In this document: positions 1-6,756 of the stretch, one piece after another | Position numbering within the stretch: the stretch's first letter is position 1 | Layout: each line of letters begins with the position of its first letter | Source of the DNA: Planctomycetia bacterium | Lineage (GTDB): Bacteria > Planctomycetota > Planctomycetia > Pirellulales > UBA1268 | Reading direction: 5' to 3' | Assembly (NCBI GenBank): GCA_010027105.1 | Contig: RGVT01000026.1 | Location: forward strand, 1-15,471 | Length of the DNA stretch: 15,471 nt | Position numbers and translations under genes: made by a program | The notes under the pieces: generated by a model | Seen by the model: the letters and a program-made list of their open reading frames with translations, nothing else | Databases searched by the model: none | Told to the model about the DNA's origin: nothing

Positions 1-19
1 CCAACTGAGCTACGCTGCC
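1..19 (-). tRNA. tRNA gene, 5' end only (cut by window edge)
   Basis: Read on the minus strand, the first bases give a 7-nt acceptor arm (GGCAGCG), then TA, then the D-arm GCTCAGTTGG. This is the standard 5' part of a bacterial tRNA (T8, A9, GCTC stem, AGTTGG loop). The anticodon lies outside the window, so the amino acid cannot be named. A TATATT box just upstream fits a promoter. Confidence 0.85.
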
Positions 20-29
20 CTGTGCTGGA

Positions 30-35
30 AATATA
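30..35 (-). promoter_or_regulatory. -10 box of the tRNA promoter
   Basis: On the minus strand the sequence TATATT sits 10 nt before the tRNA 5' end, so transcription would start about 4-5 nt before the mature tRNA. At the right distance upstream only a weak -35 (CTTACG, 53-58) is visible. The AT-rich box stands out in a GC-rich background. Confidence 0.5.
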
Positions 36-69
36 GTGTTTTTCGTGAGTCTCGTAAGGAGGCCGTAGA

Positions 70-393
70 TCACACGGCACGTTCACAGGGGTCGGTTCGC
101 CCCTCGCGAAGATCCTGAGTCTTCCACGGTGGAACGAGCCCCGAGACACCGCGGGCAACAGCCGGCCAACCGAACCTGGCACGAAACGTGTGGTAGGCCG
201 GCGAGTGCGGCAGGGGATAGTCGTCGAAGATCGCCTTCCAGCCGCGGAACAAATCCCAGTCGGAGCGCTCCGGCGCGACCCCGAAATCGAATGCGCTGCA
301 GACGCGCTGCACGTAGTCCGCCTTGGCCTCGGGCGTGGCCAGGTGCTCCGGCGGGTGCTGCAATTCCGGATAGACGGTGTGATCGAGGTGCAT
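70..393 (-). CDS. hypothetical protein, 107 aa, downstream of nucleotidyltransferase
   Basis: I do not recognise this protein. The ATG at 391-393 is chosen because it lies 29 nt after the stop of the upstream nucleotidyltransferase gene; a longer frame would run back into that gene. The protein is soluble and rich in aromatic residues, with a Trp/Phe-rich centre (SDWDLFRGWKAIFDDYP) and no signal peptide or membrane segment. The amino-acid pattern looks like a real protein rather than a shadow frame. No clear ribosome-binding site precedes the ATG, so translation is probably coupled to the gene before it. Its position at the end of the AbiEii-like cluster suggests a role tied to that enzyme, but this is inference only. 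Confidence 0.6.
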   Translation of the reverse strand: MHLDHTVYPELQHPPEHLATPEAKADYVQRVCSAFDFGVAPERSDWDLFRGWKAIFDDYPLPHSPAYHTFRARFGWPAVARGVSGLVPPWKTQDLREGRTDPCERAV

Positions 394-422
394 GGACGGC
401 AGGCAACGATGTGTCGGGACGC

Positions 423-1151
423 TCAGGCGGAAACGCTTTTGCAGAAGATGTCGCGGTACCACGCTCGTACGGCAGCCGCCTGCAACCGTTCGTCCTGCGA
501 CTCGATTGTATCCAGGGGCCGTTGCATCTCCAATCGCTCGACGCAATGGAGGACCTTATCGGCGGCCGTCTGAACGTCATGCCCTGGATTTTTCTGACAA
601 TACAACTGCCAGCACTCGGCTGCCGAGAGAATGCCGCGATGACAGAGATGGTACACGTCGCGAAGATCGCGAGGGGCTCCTCGCTCCACGAGTGCCGTCA
701 TCTTCGAGGCGACGTTGTCCCGGAGTGTTTCGAGGCGAACGGGTGGCCAGGCGGCCTCGAGTGTCGGCTCCAGGAAACGGTCTCGCGCGGCGATCTGCAA
801 TGAAAACACCTTCCGTGGGCCGTCGGCCAATTCATAACTCTCCGTTTCGCCCCATGTCCGGCGCGTGAGCGTTAGGCCGTGCCGCTCGGCGACGGTGTGC
901 ATGGCCCGGCCCATCAATTCCCGTGCAGAGGATGTGGGTGCGGTGGCCCACCAGGCATCGAGGTCGAACGTGTCGCGGTACTCGACGTAGTGCGACAGGG
1001 CCACACCGCCGCCGATCACGATTTCGGCCGCTGCGGCGTGGCCGGCGAGTAGCTCGAGCACCTCCCGTGCGTAGCCGCACAGCCGACTTGGCGGAACGGG
1101 AGGAATGTCTGCGGGCATGTCGTAGGGTGCGTGGCTCGGGGTGTCAGACAT
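423..1151 (-). CDS. AbiEii-type nucleotidyltransferase
   Basis: This 242-residue protein has the nucleotidyltransferase core of the AbiEii/AbiGii toxin family. It shows IGGGVAL at residues 46-52, then RDTFDLD at 59-65 carrying the two catalytic aspartates (D63, D65). Further on are a conserved lysine (K150, in NVASKMTAL) and RDLRDVY at 161-167, the helix pattern typical of this family. In the AbiE phage-resistance system such enzymes modify nucleic-acid targets and are held in check by AbiEi; many relatives have unknown substrates. The ATG at 1149-1151 is chosen because it overlaps the stop of the upstream small gene (ATGTCTGA), the usual sign of translational coupling. A longer in-frame start at 1334 would read entirely through the upstream gene in another frame. 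No AbiEi-like winged-helix partner is present next to it. Confidence 0.85.
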   Translation of the reverse strand: MSDTPSHAPYDMPADIPPVPPSRLCGYAREVLELLAGHAAAAEIVIGGGVALSHYVEYRDTFDLDAWWATAPTSSARELMGRAMHTVAERHGLTLTRRTWGETESYELADGPRKVFSLQIAARDRFLEPTLEAAWPPVRLETLRDNVASKMTALVERGAPRDLRDVYHLCHRGILSAAECWQLYCQKNPGHDVQTAADKVLHCVERLEMQRPLDTIESQDERLQAAAVRAWYRDIFCKSVSA

Positions 1152-1350
1152 CCGTGGCTGCGGTGACCGCGGCCGTGAGGATGTCCGGTGAGAGCGTGAA
1201 CGCGTCGGCGCTATCGGCAGGGATGCCGAGTTCTCGCCGCGACACCTCACGACACGCAGCGTCGATGGCCTGCTCGCAGGCCCGGAGCGAACGTCCGGCG
1301 ACGGGGCATGGGCCGCTCCGAACCGGAGCCGCACCCATGCCCGTCGCCAT
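1144..1350 (-). CDS. small hypothetical protein coupled to nucleotidyltransferase
   Basis: This frame of about 68 codons begins 12 nt after the stop of the thioredoxin-like gene and ends inside the first codons of the nucleotidyltransferase gene (8-nt overlap). The start is uncertain: GTG at 1353 or ATG at 1350. Most of the product is predicted helical (ACEQAIDAACREVSRREL), followed by a short Ala/Thr-rich end. No domain is recognised and it is far shorter than an AbiEi antitoxin. Tight coupling suggests it is made together with the enzyme and could be its partner or antitoxin. It may instead be a leader frame. Confidence 0.5.
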   Translation of the reverse strand: MATGMGAAPVRSGPCPVAGRSLRACEQAIDAACREVSRRELGIPADSADAFTLSPDILTAAVTAATDV

Positions 1351-1362
1351 CACGTGTGACCG

Positions 1363-1923
1363 TTACTCAACCAGAGCGCACGAAGCCTTCACGACCGCGT
1401 CGATCTTGTCGTCGGAGAGACCTCCTTTCGGGAAGGCGTGGTTGGCCTTCACCGTGCCCTCCTTGTAGCACACGACCGTGACGTCGGCGTCCTTGGCGAT
1501 GTTGAAATCGGCCGGGCCGTCCTGCGCGTCCTCGGGCACCACGAAGGCGATCCGCGTGATGCCGTGCTTGGTCGCGAAGTCCTCGGTGGCCTTCTTCAGG
1601 CTCTCGGGGTCGGCGCCGATCATGTTCACGAAGCTCGTGAGCTTCTCGGCCTGGTGCTCCTCGACCTCCTCCTCGATCTTCTTGAGGAGCTTGGCGAGCT
1701 TCTCGTCGGCGGAGCGGGCGAACACCATCACCACCGGCTTCGAGCCGGTCTTGCAGCGGTAGCAGCCGGAGCGGCCGGCGGGGAAGCCGTCGTCGGGATT
1801 GCCGGCGACCTTCGTGACCGTGAACGCCCCCACCTTGTCGCCCACCTGCGGACCGCTCGTCATCTCGGCCGACGCCACGGCCGCCATCCCGAACACCACC
1901 GCCGTCATGAATCCTGTACGCAT
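1363..1923 (-). CDS. secreted thioredoxin-fold protein with CxxC
   Basis: This 186-residue protein starts with a Sec signal peptide (hydrophobic stretch after MRTG, cleavage probably after ASA at residues 17-19). The mature part opens with GPQVGDKVGAFTV, the N-terminal strand typical of AhpC/TSA and TlpA-like thioredoxin folds. A CYRC motif lies at residues 54-57, just before the strand KPVVMVFAR. In classical members the CxxC follows that strand, so the cysteines may be structural or bind metal. The middle is a charged, probably helical stretch (LAKLLKKIEEEVEEHQAEKL). The ATG at 1923 has a good ribosome-binding site, AGGAG at 1932-1936, with 8-nt spacing. The protein should act outside the cytoplasmic membrane; its substrate is unknown. 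It is the first gene of the minus-strand run. Confidence 0.75.
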   Translation of the reverse strand: MRTGFMTAVVFGMAAVASAEMTSGPQVGDKVGAFTVTKVAGNPDDGFPAGRSGCYRCKTGSKPVVMVFARSADEKLAKLLKKIEEEVEEHQAEKLTSFVNMIGADPESLKKATEDFATKHGITRIAFVVPEDAQDGPADFNIAKDADVTVVCYKEGTVKANHAFPKGGLSDDKIDAVVKASCALVE

Positions 1924-1956
1924 CGCTGGGACTCCTGGAAAGACCGATCGATCAAC

Positions 1957-1986
1957 TTGAGTCGTTCAGCCTAACGCAGGTAGCAT
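1957..1986 (+). promoter_or_regulatory. candidate sigma-70 promoter for the oxidoreductase gene
   Basis: TTGAGT (1957-1962) and TAGCAT (1981-1986) are separated by 18 nt in the 120-nt gap between the two divergent genes. Transcription would begin near 1993, giving a leader of about 50 nt before the ATG at 2044. This is judged by eye from consensus only. Confidence 0.4.
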
Positions 1987-2043
1987 TTCAGACGCAAACA
2001 ACCGGCAATCCGCCGTGGTTGCGGCGCGGAGCGGCTGGCTCGC

Positions 2044-4359
2044 ATGGGACGTTTCTTCGGCAGGGTGACGACCGGCGGCGGCTTCCGCGCGGTCATGTAT
2101 ACGTTCAAGAAGTCGCGCGAGGCGGGCGGCCTCTGGAAATTCTGGAAGGCGATGCGGTCCAAGAACGCCTGCAAGACCTGTGCGCTCGGCATGGGCGGCC
2201 AGGCCGGCGGGATGGTGAACGAGGCCGGCCACTTTCCCGAGGTGTGCAAGAAGTCGTTCCAGGCGATGGTGGCCGACATGCAGGGGGCCGTGAAGCCGAC
2301 GTTCTTCGAGACCTACTCGATCCCGCAGCTGCGGGCGTTCTCGCCCCGCGAGCTCGAGCACTCCGGCCGGCTCGTGCAACCGATGCTCCTGGAGAAGGGC
2401 TCGCAGCACTACCGGCCGATCGCATGGGGCGAGGCGCTGGAGCGGATCGCCGCGAAGCTCAAGAACACGATGCCCGAGGAATCGTTCTTCTACTTCAGCG
2501 GCCGGTCGAGCAACGAGGCGGGGTTCCTGCTCCAGCTCTTCGCCCGGCTCTACGGCACCAACCACGTCAACAACTGTTCCTACTACTGCCACCAGGCGAG
2601 CGGCGTCGGCCTGGCGAGCGTGATCGGCACGGGGGCCGGCACCGTGAAGCTCGACGACATGGAGCACGCCGACTGCGTGTTCCTGATCGGGGGCAATCCC
2701 GCGAGCAACCACCCGCGCATGATGCGCACGCTGATGATGGTGCGCCGCGGCGGCGGCAAGGTGATCGTCGTCAACCCGATCGTCGAGACCGGCCTCGTCA
2801 ACTTCTCGGTGCCGAGCGACGCGTGGGCGCTCCTCTTCGGCGCCGAGATCGCGAGCACCTACGTGCAGCCCCACGTGGGCGGCGACCTCGCGATGGTCTA
2901 CGGGCTCATGAAGCGGCTGCGCGAACTGCACGCGGCCAACCCCCGCAACGCGGCGGGCGAGCCGGTGATCGACGAGGAGTTTTTGGAGCGGCGCTGCACC
3001 GGCTGGCCCGAACTCGCGGCCCGGCTCGACGCCCTTTCCTGGGACGACATCGTGCGCAAGTCGGGCGTGTCGCAGCGCGAGATGTTCGACATGGCCGCCC
3101 AGTATGCCGAGAGCAGGCGGGCGGTGTTCGCCTGGACGATGGGCGTCACGCACCATCTCCACGGCGCCGCGACCGTGCAGGCGATCGCCACCCTCGCCCT
3201 CATGCGACGCATGGTGGGCCGGCCCGGCGCGGGCCTGCAGCCGATCCGCGGCCACTCCAACATCCAGGGGATGGGCACCGTGGGCGTCACGCCCATGCTC
3301 AAGAAGGCGGTCTTCGACCGGCTGGAGAGCCACTATGGCGTCAAGCTGCCCACGACGAAGGGCTACGACACGCTCGAATGCCTCGACGCGGCCGACGCGG
3401 GGAGGATGCGGTTCGCCTTCTGCCTCGGCGGCAACCTGTATGGCGCGAGCCCCGACGCCACGTATGCCAGGCGGGCGATGGAGAAGATCGACACCGTCGT
3501 CTCCATGAACACGTCGCTGAACACCGGCCACGCCTGGGGCACCGGGGCGGAGGAGACGATCATCCTGCCCGTGCTCGCCCGCGACGAGGAGCCGGAGCCC
3601 TCCACGCAGGAGAGCATGTTCAGCTACATCCGGCTCTCCGACGGTGGCCAGCCGCGGCATACCACGACCGAACAGACAGGCCCGCGGGCCGAGGTGGAGA
3701 TCATCGCCGACATCGCCCGCCGCGTGCTCGGCGAGGGCGGCCCGGTCAACTGGCGCGACATGGCCCACACGAGCACGATCCGCAAGGCGATCGGGGCGAT
3801 CGTGCCCGGGATGGAGCAGATCGCGGAGATCGACAAGACGAAGCAGGAGTTTTCCATTCCGGGCCGGGCGATCGACACGCCGGCTTTCCCGACGGCCGAC
3901 GGCCTGGCCCATCTCTTCGTGCACGACCTGCCCGAGCCGCCCCAGGGCCTGCAGCTGATGACGATCCGCAGCGAAGGGCAGTTCAACACCGTCGTCTACG
4001 AGGAGGAAGACCTCTACCGCAACCAGACGCGGCGCGACATCGTGCTCATGCACCCCGACGACATCACGACATTCGGCCTGCAGGCCGGCGGCCGCTGCCG
4101 GATCACGAGCAGCGCGGGCGAGATGCGCGGGCAGATCGTGTCGGCCTTCGACCAGATCCGGCCCGGCTGCGTGGCGATGTACTACCCCGAGAGCAACGTG
4201 CTCGTGCCAAAGGCCGCCGATCCGCTCTCGCGGACGCCCGCCTACAAGAGCATCGCCGTGACGGTGGTTCCCGACGTGGCCTTCGTGCAGTTCGGCAGAC
4301 CAGAGCCCGCGCTCATCGCCGCCGGCACGCCGCGCGACAAGATGAACCAGTGCGGGTGA
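2044..4359 (+). CDS. FdhF/YdeP-family molybdopterin oxidoreductase
   Basis: This 771-residue protein is a cytoplasmic molybdopterin enzyme related to the formate dehydrogenase alpha subunit; no Tat or Sec signal is seen. Cysteines C43 and C46 (CKTC) with C68 could hold an iron-sulfur cluster, although the classical four-Cys pattern is incomplete. RPIAWGEAL (124-132) and IGGNPASNHPR (215-225) are cofactor-domain motifs. YYCHQASGVGL (180-190) aligns with the Sec/Cys-His active site of formate dehydrogenases, so C182 is the probable Mo/W ligand and H183 the catalytic His. WTMGVTHH (364-371) and GRPGAGLQPIRGHSNIQG (392-409) fit the family. The C-terminal part is the usual beta-barrel binding domain. 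Length is normal for the YdeP group. Only a weak GGAG at 2028-2031 precedes the ATG. The true substrate is uncertain; no fdhD or cofactor genes are nearby. Confidence 0.88.
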   Translation: MGRFFGRVTTGGGFRAVMYTFKKSREAGGLWKFWKAMRSKNACKTCALGMGGQAGGMVNEAGHFPEVCKKSFQAMVADMQGAVKPTFFETYSIPQLRAFSPRELEHSGRLVQPMLLEKGSQHYRPIAWGEALERIAAKLKNTMPEESFFYFSGRSSNEAGFLLQLFARLYGTNHVNNCSYYCHQASGVGLASVIGTGAGTVKLDDMEHADCVFLIGGNPASNHPRMMRTLMMVRRGGGKVIVVNPIVETGLVNFSVPSDAWALLFGAEIASTYVQPHVGGDLAMVYGLMKRLRELHAANPRNAAGEPVIDEEFLERRCTGWPELAARLDALSWDDIVRKSGVSQREMFDMAAQYAESRRAVFAWTMGVTHHLHGAATVQAIATLALMRRMVGRPGAGLQPIRGHSNIQGMGTVGVTPMLKKAVFDRLESHYGVKLPTTKGYDTLECLDAADAGRMRFAFCLGGNLYGASPDATYARRAMEKIDTVVSMNTSLNTGHAWGTGAEETIILPVLARDEEPEPSTQESMFSYIRLSDGGQPRHTTTEQTGPRAEVEIIADIARRVLGEGGPVNWRDMAHTSTIRKAIGAIVPGMEQIAEIDKTKQEFSIPGRAIDTPAFPTADGLAHLFVHDLPEPPQGLQLMTIRSEGQFNTVVYEEEDLYRNQTRRDIVLMHPDDITTFGLQAGGRCRITSSAGEMRGQIVSAFDQIRPGCVAMYYPESNVLVPKAADPLSRTPAYKSIAVTVVPDVAFVQFGRPEPALIAAGTPRDKMNQCG

Positions 4360-4514
4360 GGTCGGGAGGTTGCGGCGCGGCTTGTCGCCGCGGCGACGAG
4401 GCCGTGGAGCGGTCGCAGCCGGCCCGCAAGAAGAAAGCCGCGAAGAAGGCGGTCAGGAAGACCGGAAAGAAGAAGTCCGCCAAGAAGGCCTCGCGACGAC
4501 CGCGCCGCCGCTGA
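4350..4514 (+). CDS. possible lysine/arginine-rich small protein or out-of-frame tail
   Basis: A GTG at 4350 overlaps the last codons of the oxidoreductase gene and opens a 54-codon frame ending at 4514. The last 31 residues contain 18 Lys or Arg, with repeated KKAAKKA-like units resembling the tails of histone H1-like bacterial proteins. It lies in a different frame from the oxidoreductase. It could be a separate nucleic-acid-binding peptide, a tail joined by frameshifting, or a tail lost through an old frameshift. The AAG-rich codons differ from the Gly/Arg-rich products usually seen in shadow frames here. Confidence 0.35.
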   Translation: MRVRSGGCGAACRRGDEAVERSQPARKKKAAKKAVRKTGKKKSAKKASRRPRRR

Positions 4515-4584
4515 CCGGCGGGCCGGACGAAGTTGTCGATGCCGTCCTCCTGGTCGTCTCACGCCAGCCGATCATGCCGCCGGT

Positions 4585-4944
4585 GTGATCAGCGACGAGA
4601 TCGTCGAACTGGGCTGGAGAACGCGGCACCGCACCCGTCCCGACCACCCGGTGCGGCTGATCTGCGTGGAGGCCAAGCCGCACGAGAGCGACCGGGGCAT
4701 GCGTGGCCCGGACTGTGACGGCGTGCTCCGCCTGGTCACCAACCGTCTCGAGCTGCCGGCCGAACTGATCGTGGAGATCCAGTCGTATTGCGCCATGATC
4801 GTCTGCATGCTGATCCTGATCTCCACCGGCGAGAAGCCGAACCGGGCGATGTATCAGATGGTCTGGTACTCCCTGATCGGCCTCGCGAGTCTCAAGGAAC
4901 TCGAGGCCTTCATCGCATCACGGAAGGCAGCGCGGGCGCGTTGA
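4585..4944 (+). pseudogene. IS4-family transposase remnant, internally deleted
   Basis: The 119-residue frame (GTG at 4585) resembles the C-terminal third of IS4-family DDE transposases. HPVRLICVEAKPH and SDGVLRLVTN-type motifs (here DGVLRLVTNRLELPAELI) match the strand region before the last catalytic residue. EIQSYCAMIVCMLILISTGEKPNRAMYQM and the following ELEAFIA helix match the C-terminal end. The segment normally between PAEL/I and EIQ, which holds the YREK motif and the catalytic Glu, is missing. The N-terminal two thirds are also absent. The product cannot be an active transposase. No terminal inverted repeats were found. The identification rests on remembered family motifs. Confidence 0.7.
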
Positions 4945-4945
4945 G

Positions 4946-5030
4946 GCATGACAGGCTGAAGCCTGTCCCACATGGCATGACAGGCTGAAGCCTGTCCCAC
5001 ATGGCATGACAGGCTAAAGCCTGTCCCACA
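4946..5030 (+). repeat. three tandem 29-nt palindromic repeats
   Basis: Three copies begin at 4946, 4975 and 5004 with an exact 29-nt period; the third is slightly short and carries one substitution. Each contains GACAGGCT-NN-AGCCTGTC, a perfect 8-bp inverted repeat with a 2-nt centre (4950-4967, 4979-4996, 5008-5025). The array begins 1 nt after the stop codon of the transposase remnant. The same palindrome recurs at 8056-8129, so this is a dispersed REP-like family. Confidence 0.9.
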
Positions 5031-5281
5031 GCAAGAAAGACACATGCTCCCCGGGAAGGGCAATCGCCGTTCCGGGAACGGCTTTTGGGCCAGCAAGACC
5101 GGAACACGCCGCTCACCAGCCGCCCGGTGCGCTGTCTGCGAATCTCGGTCGGGATTACGACTTCCTGCTCGATCTTCGCGAGACCGCCGACGACGGCGGC
5201 GTTGCCGAAGCGTCCCTCGCGAGTGCGACGAAGGCGATCGACCGCAAAGCCGGCTCGAATGTGACGTAACCAGCGACGTGC
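5031..5281. other. intergenic stretch with no intact gene
   Basis: No start-to-stop gene is seen here. On the plus strand one frame ending at the TAA of 5267-5269 reads like protein for about 40 codons (DYDFLLDLRETADDGG onward) but has no start codon, so it may be the end of a lost gene. The minus strand is open over the same stretch, but its product looks like a shadow and runs through the palindromic repeats. Confidence 0.4.
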
Positions 5282-5470
5282 GAACGCTCCGGCCTGCCGC
5301 TCGTGATCCTCGCCGTGATCCTGTGGTGGGCCAAGAACGACGTGGTGAAGCCGGTGCTGGACGCCCACTTCGAGGTGGTCGAGCAGATCGTGCGCGGCCA
5401 GAAGGAACACTCCGAGAAAATCGACACCATCGGAGGCAAGCTCGACGAGCTGATCAGGGTCAGCGAGTGA
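5282..5470 (+). pseudogene. headless small membrane-protein fragment
   Basis: This frame follows an in-frame TAA at 5267 and has no ATG; the first possible start is the GTG at 5303, inside the membrane segment. It encodes a hydrophobic stretch (LPLVILAVILWWA) followed by a helical, partly coiled-coil tail (VVEQIVRGQKEHSEKI and GGKLDELIRVSE). This layout, one membrane helix plus a cytoplasmic helix, is common in small phage-like or plasmid membrane proteins. The start appears to have been lost. The stop overlaps the start of the next fragment (GTGA, 5467-5470), which implies a former operon. Confidence 0.4.
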
Positions 5471-5613
5471 ATGTGCGCCGACTGACAATCGACGTTGCCA
5501 AACGGTGCGAGTTGGATGCCACCGCAGAGCAGGCGGTGTGTCTGGCCGCATTGACGTACGATCCCGAGAAGGCGGGCGTCAGTGCGTACTTCTCGGTGGC
5601 GATCCACCGGGCG
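5467..5613 (+). pseudogene. small fragment resembling sigma-factor region 2
   Basis: A GTG at 5467 overlaps the preceding stop and opens a frame whose first 48 or so residues look real. DVAKRCELDATAEQAV is followed by LTYDPEKAGVSAYFSVAIHRA. The pattern YDP-x-KAG-x(2)-AYFSVAI resembles the YDPxxGxxFxTYA segment of sigma-70 region 2. After about 5613 the frame runs into GC-rich arginine-laden sequence while another frame takes over, so the gene appears broken there. The sigma assignment is a guess from one motif. Confidence 0.3.
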
Positions 5614-6124
5614 CGCGGTCGTGCGCGAGCAGGCCCGGATCGCCGGCGCGGCCGTCGTCTCCGGGTATTCCGTCGTGCAGGGCGCGTCGGTCCAGGGCAA
5701 CGCCCGGATCCGCGACCACGCCCTCGTGAGCGGCTGGAACACCGTCGTGCAGGGTGACGCCGTGGTGGAAGGCTACGCGTGGCTCGACGGCGGAACGGTG
5801 AAGGATTCGGCGATCGTCCGCGGCAACGCGTCCGTATGGGGCGGCACCCTCTCCGGCACTGCCATCGCCGACGACGACTACTCGATGATGTGGAATGACT
5901 CGGACGGGGTCCATTGCGGCCACTATCCGTGGGGCGACTGGTTCGGGCCCTACTACGATTCGACGCTCGCCAAGCCGCGGGGGCTCGTGGCGTCGTACCG
6001 GTTCGACGAGCCCTCGGGGCAGCTCCTGTGGGACGAGTGTGGCGCGGAGCAGGCGGTGCTGCGGGGCGGGCCGGCCCGCGTGGCCGACGCCACGATGAAC
6101 AGCCAGGTGCTCCAGCTCAACGGC
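5612..6124 (+). pseudogene. beta-helix/LamG secreted-protein fragment, truncated at both ends
   Basis: The frame begins abruptly at about 5612 with hexapeptide-like repeats (ARIAGAAVVSGYSVVQGASV and on), which make a left-handed beta-helix for about 80 residues. Then come a DDDYSMMWN segment and an HYPWGDWFGPYYDST segment. Next is GLVASYRFDEPSG, the first strand of a LamG/concanavalin-like domain. The LamG part stops making sense after QVLQLNG at about 6124, far too short for the domain. No signal peptide or credible start is present. It resembles the C-terminal half of large secreted planctomycete proteins (possibly the DUF6055 type; this name is tentative). It is best read as debris of a much longer gene. 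Confidence 0.6.
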
Positions 6125-6148
6125 GTTCGTGGTGGCGACATCCAATGC

Positions 6149-6178
6149 TTGCCGAACGGCCACTGGCCGACCTATCCT
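6149..6178 (+). promoter_or_regulatory. candidate promoter for the SnoaL-like gene
   Basis: TTGCCG (6149-6154) and TATCCT (6173-6178) are 18 nt apart, placing a start near 6185, about 35 nt before the ATG at 6220. This is a consensus match by eye only, located just after the truncated LamG fragment. Confidence 0.35.
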
Positions 6179-6219
6179 TTGGTTCGTCACCCCACTCCAC
6201 TTTTTCCGGACCGTGCACC

Positions 6220-6672
6220 ATGCATTCTTTCCTTCGGGCGGCTGCGATCCTGATCGTTCTCGCGACGCCGAGCCTGGCCGACGTGGCCGGCGACGAGCGC
6301 GACCTGAAGCGGCTCACGGCAGACATCCAGGCCGCGGTCGTCGACGAGAACCTCGCCTTTCTCGAAAACGTGCTCCACCCCGACTACGTCCACACCCGCC
6401 CGAACGGCGTCGTGTCCGACCGCGCCCAGTTTCTCGCGAGCGTCAAGCAGGACACGGCGGAGCCAAACGTCAACTACGACAAACTGACGTCGTCCGACGT
6501 CAAGGTTCGGCTCCACGGCGACACCGCGGTCCTGACCGGGAGATCGGGCATCGTGTCCGACGATGCAGCCGGCACGCTGGAGGGTGAGACCCGCTGGACT
6601 CGGGTCTTCCTGCGGCAGGGCGGCGGGTGGAAACTCGTCGCGTTTCAGGCGACGCTCGTCCCGAAAAAATAG
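6220..6672 (+). CDS. secreted SnoaL-like / DUF4440 (NTF2-fold) protein
   Basis: This 150-residue protein has a Sec signal peptide (MHSFLRAAAILIVLATPSLA, cleavage probably after residue 20). The mature part follows the NTF2-like DUF4440 pattern. A first helix (ADIQAAVVDENLAFLENVL) is followed by HPDYVHTRPNGVVSDRAQFLASV at 53-75. The strands DVKVRLHGDTAVLTGR (93-108) and TRWTRVFLRQGGGWKLVAFQATLV (124-147) complete the cone-shaped fold. Family members are diverse small-ligand binding or unknown-function proteins, so only the fold is claimed. The ATG at 6220 is chosen because the signal peptide starts there; the frame upstream belongs to the debris region. No strong ribosome-binding site is visible. 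It appears to stand alone. Confidence 0.8.
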   Translation: MHSFLRAAAILIVLATPSLADVAGDERDLKRLTADIQAAVVDENLAFLENVLHPDYVHTRPNGVVSDRAQFLASVKQDTAEPNVNYDKLTSSDVKVRLHGDTAVLTGRSGIVSDDAAGTLEGETRWTRVFLRQGGGWKLVAFQATLVPKK

Positions 6673-6756
6673 CCGGGGTCACGCAAAACTGGATGTCCGG
6701 ATCGGCCGGGGTGATCAGTTGGCCGACGCGGGGCGAACTCCGTGGGCACCGAGCGG

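Noticed and set aside
423..1334. Longer 303-residue version of the nucleotidyltransferase
   Set aside because: The extra 61 residues are Arg/Ser/Pro-rich and overlap the upstream small gene; the ATG at 1151 fits the family and the 8-nt overlap.
1966..4053. Very long open frame on the minus strand opposite the oxidoreductase gene
   Set aside because: Its product is full of His, Arg, Ala and Val in patterns typical of antisense reading of a GC-rich gene; the plus-strand enzyme explains the region.
4946..5030. CRISPR array
   Set aside because: The 29-nt units abut without variable spacers, there are only three, and each is an internal palindrome; no cas genes are nearby.
4910..5551. Minus-strand open frame of 213 codons over the debris region
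   Set aside because: It runs through all three palindromic repeats, has repeated peptide derived from them, and the plus strand shows more protein-like fragments.
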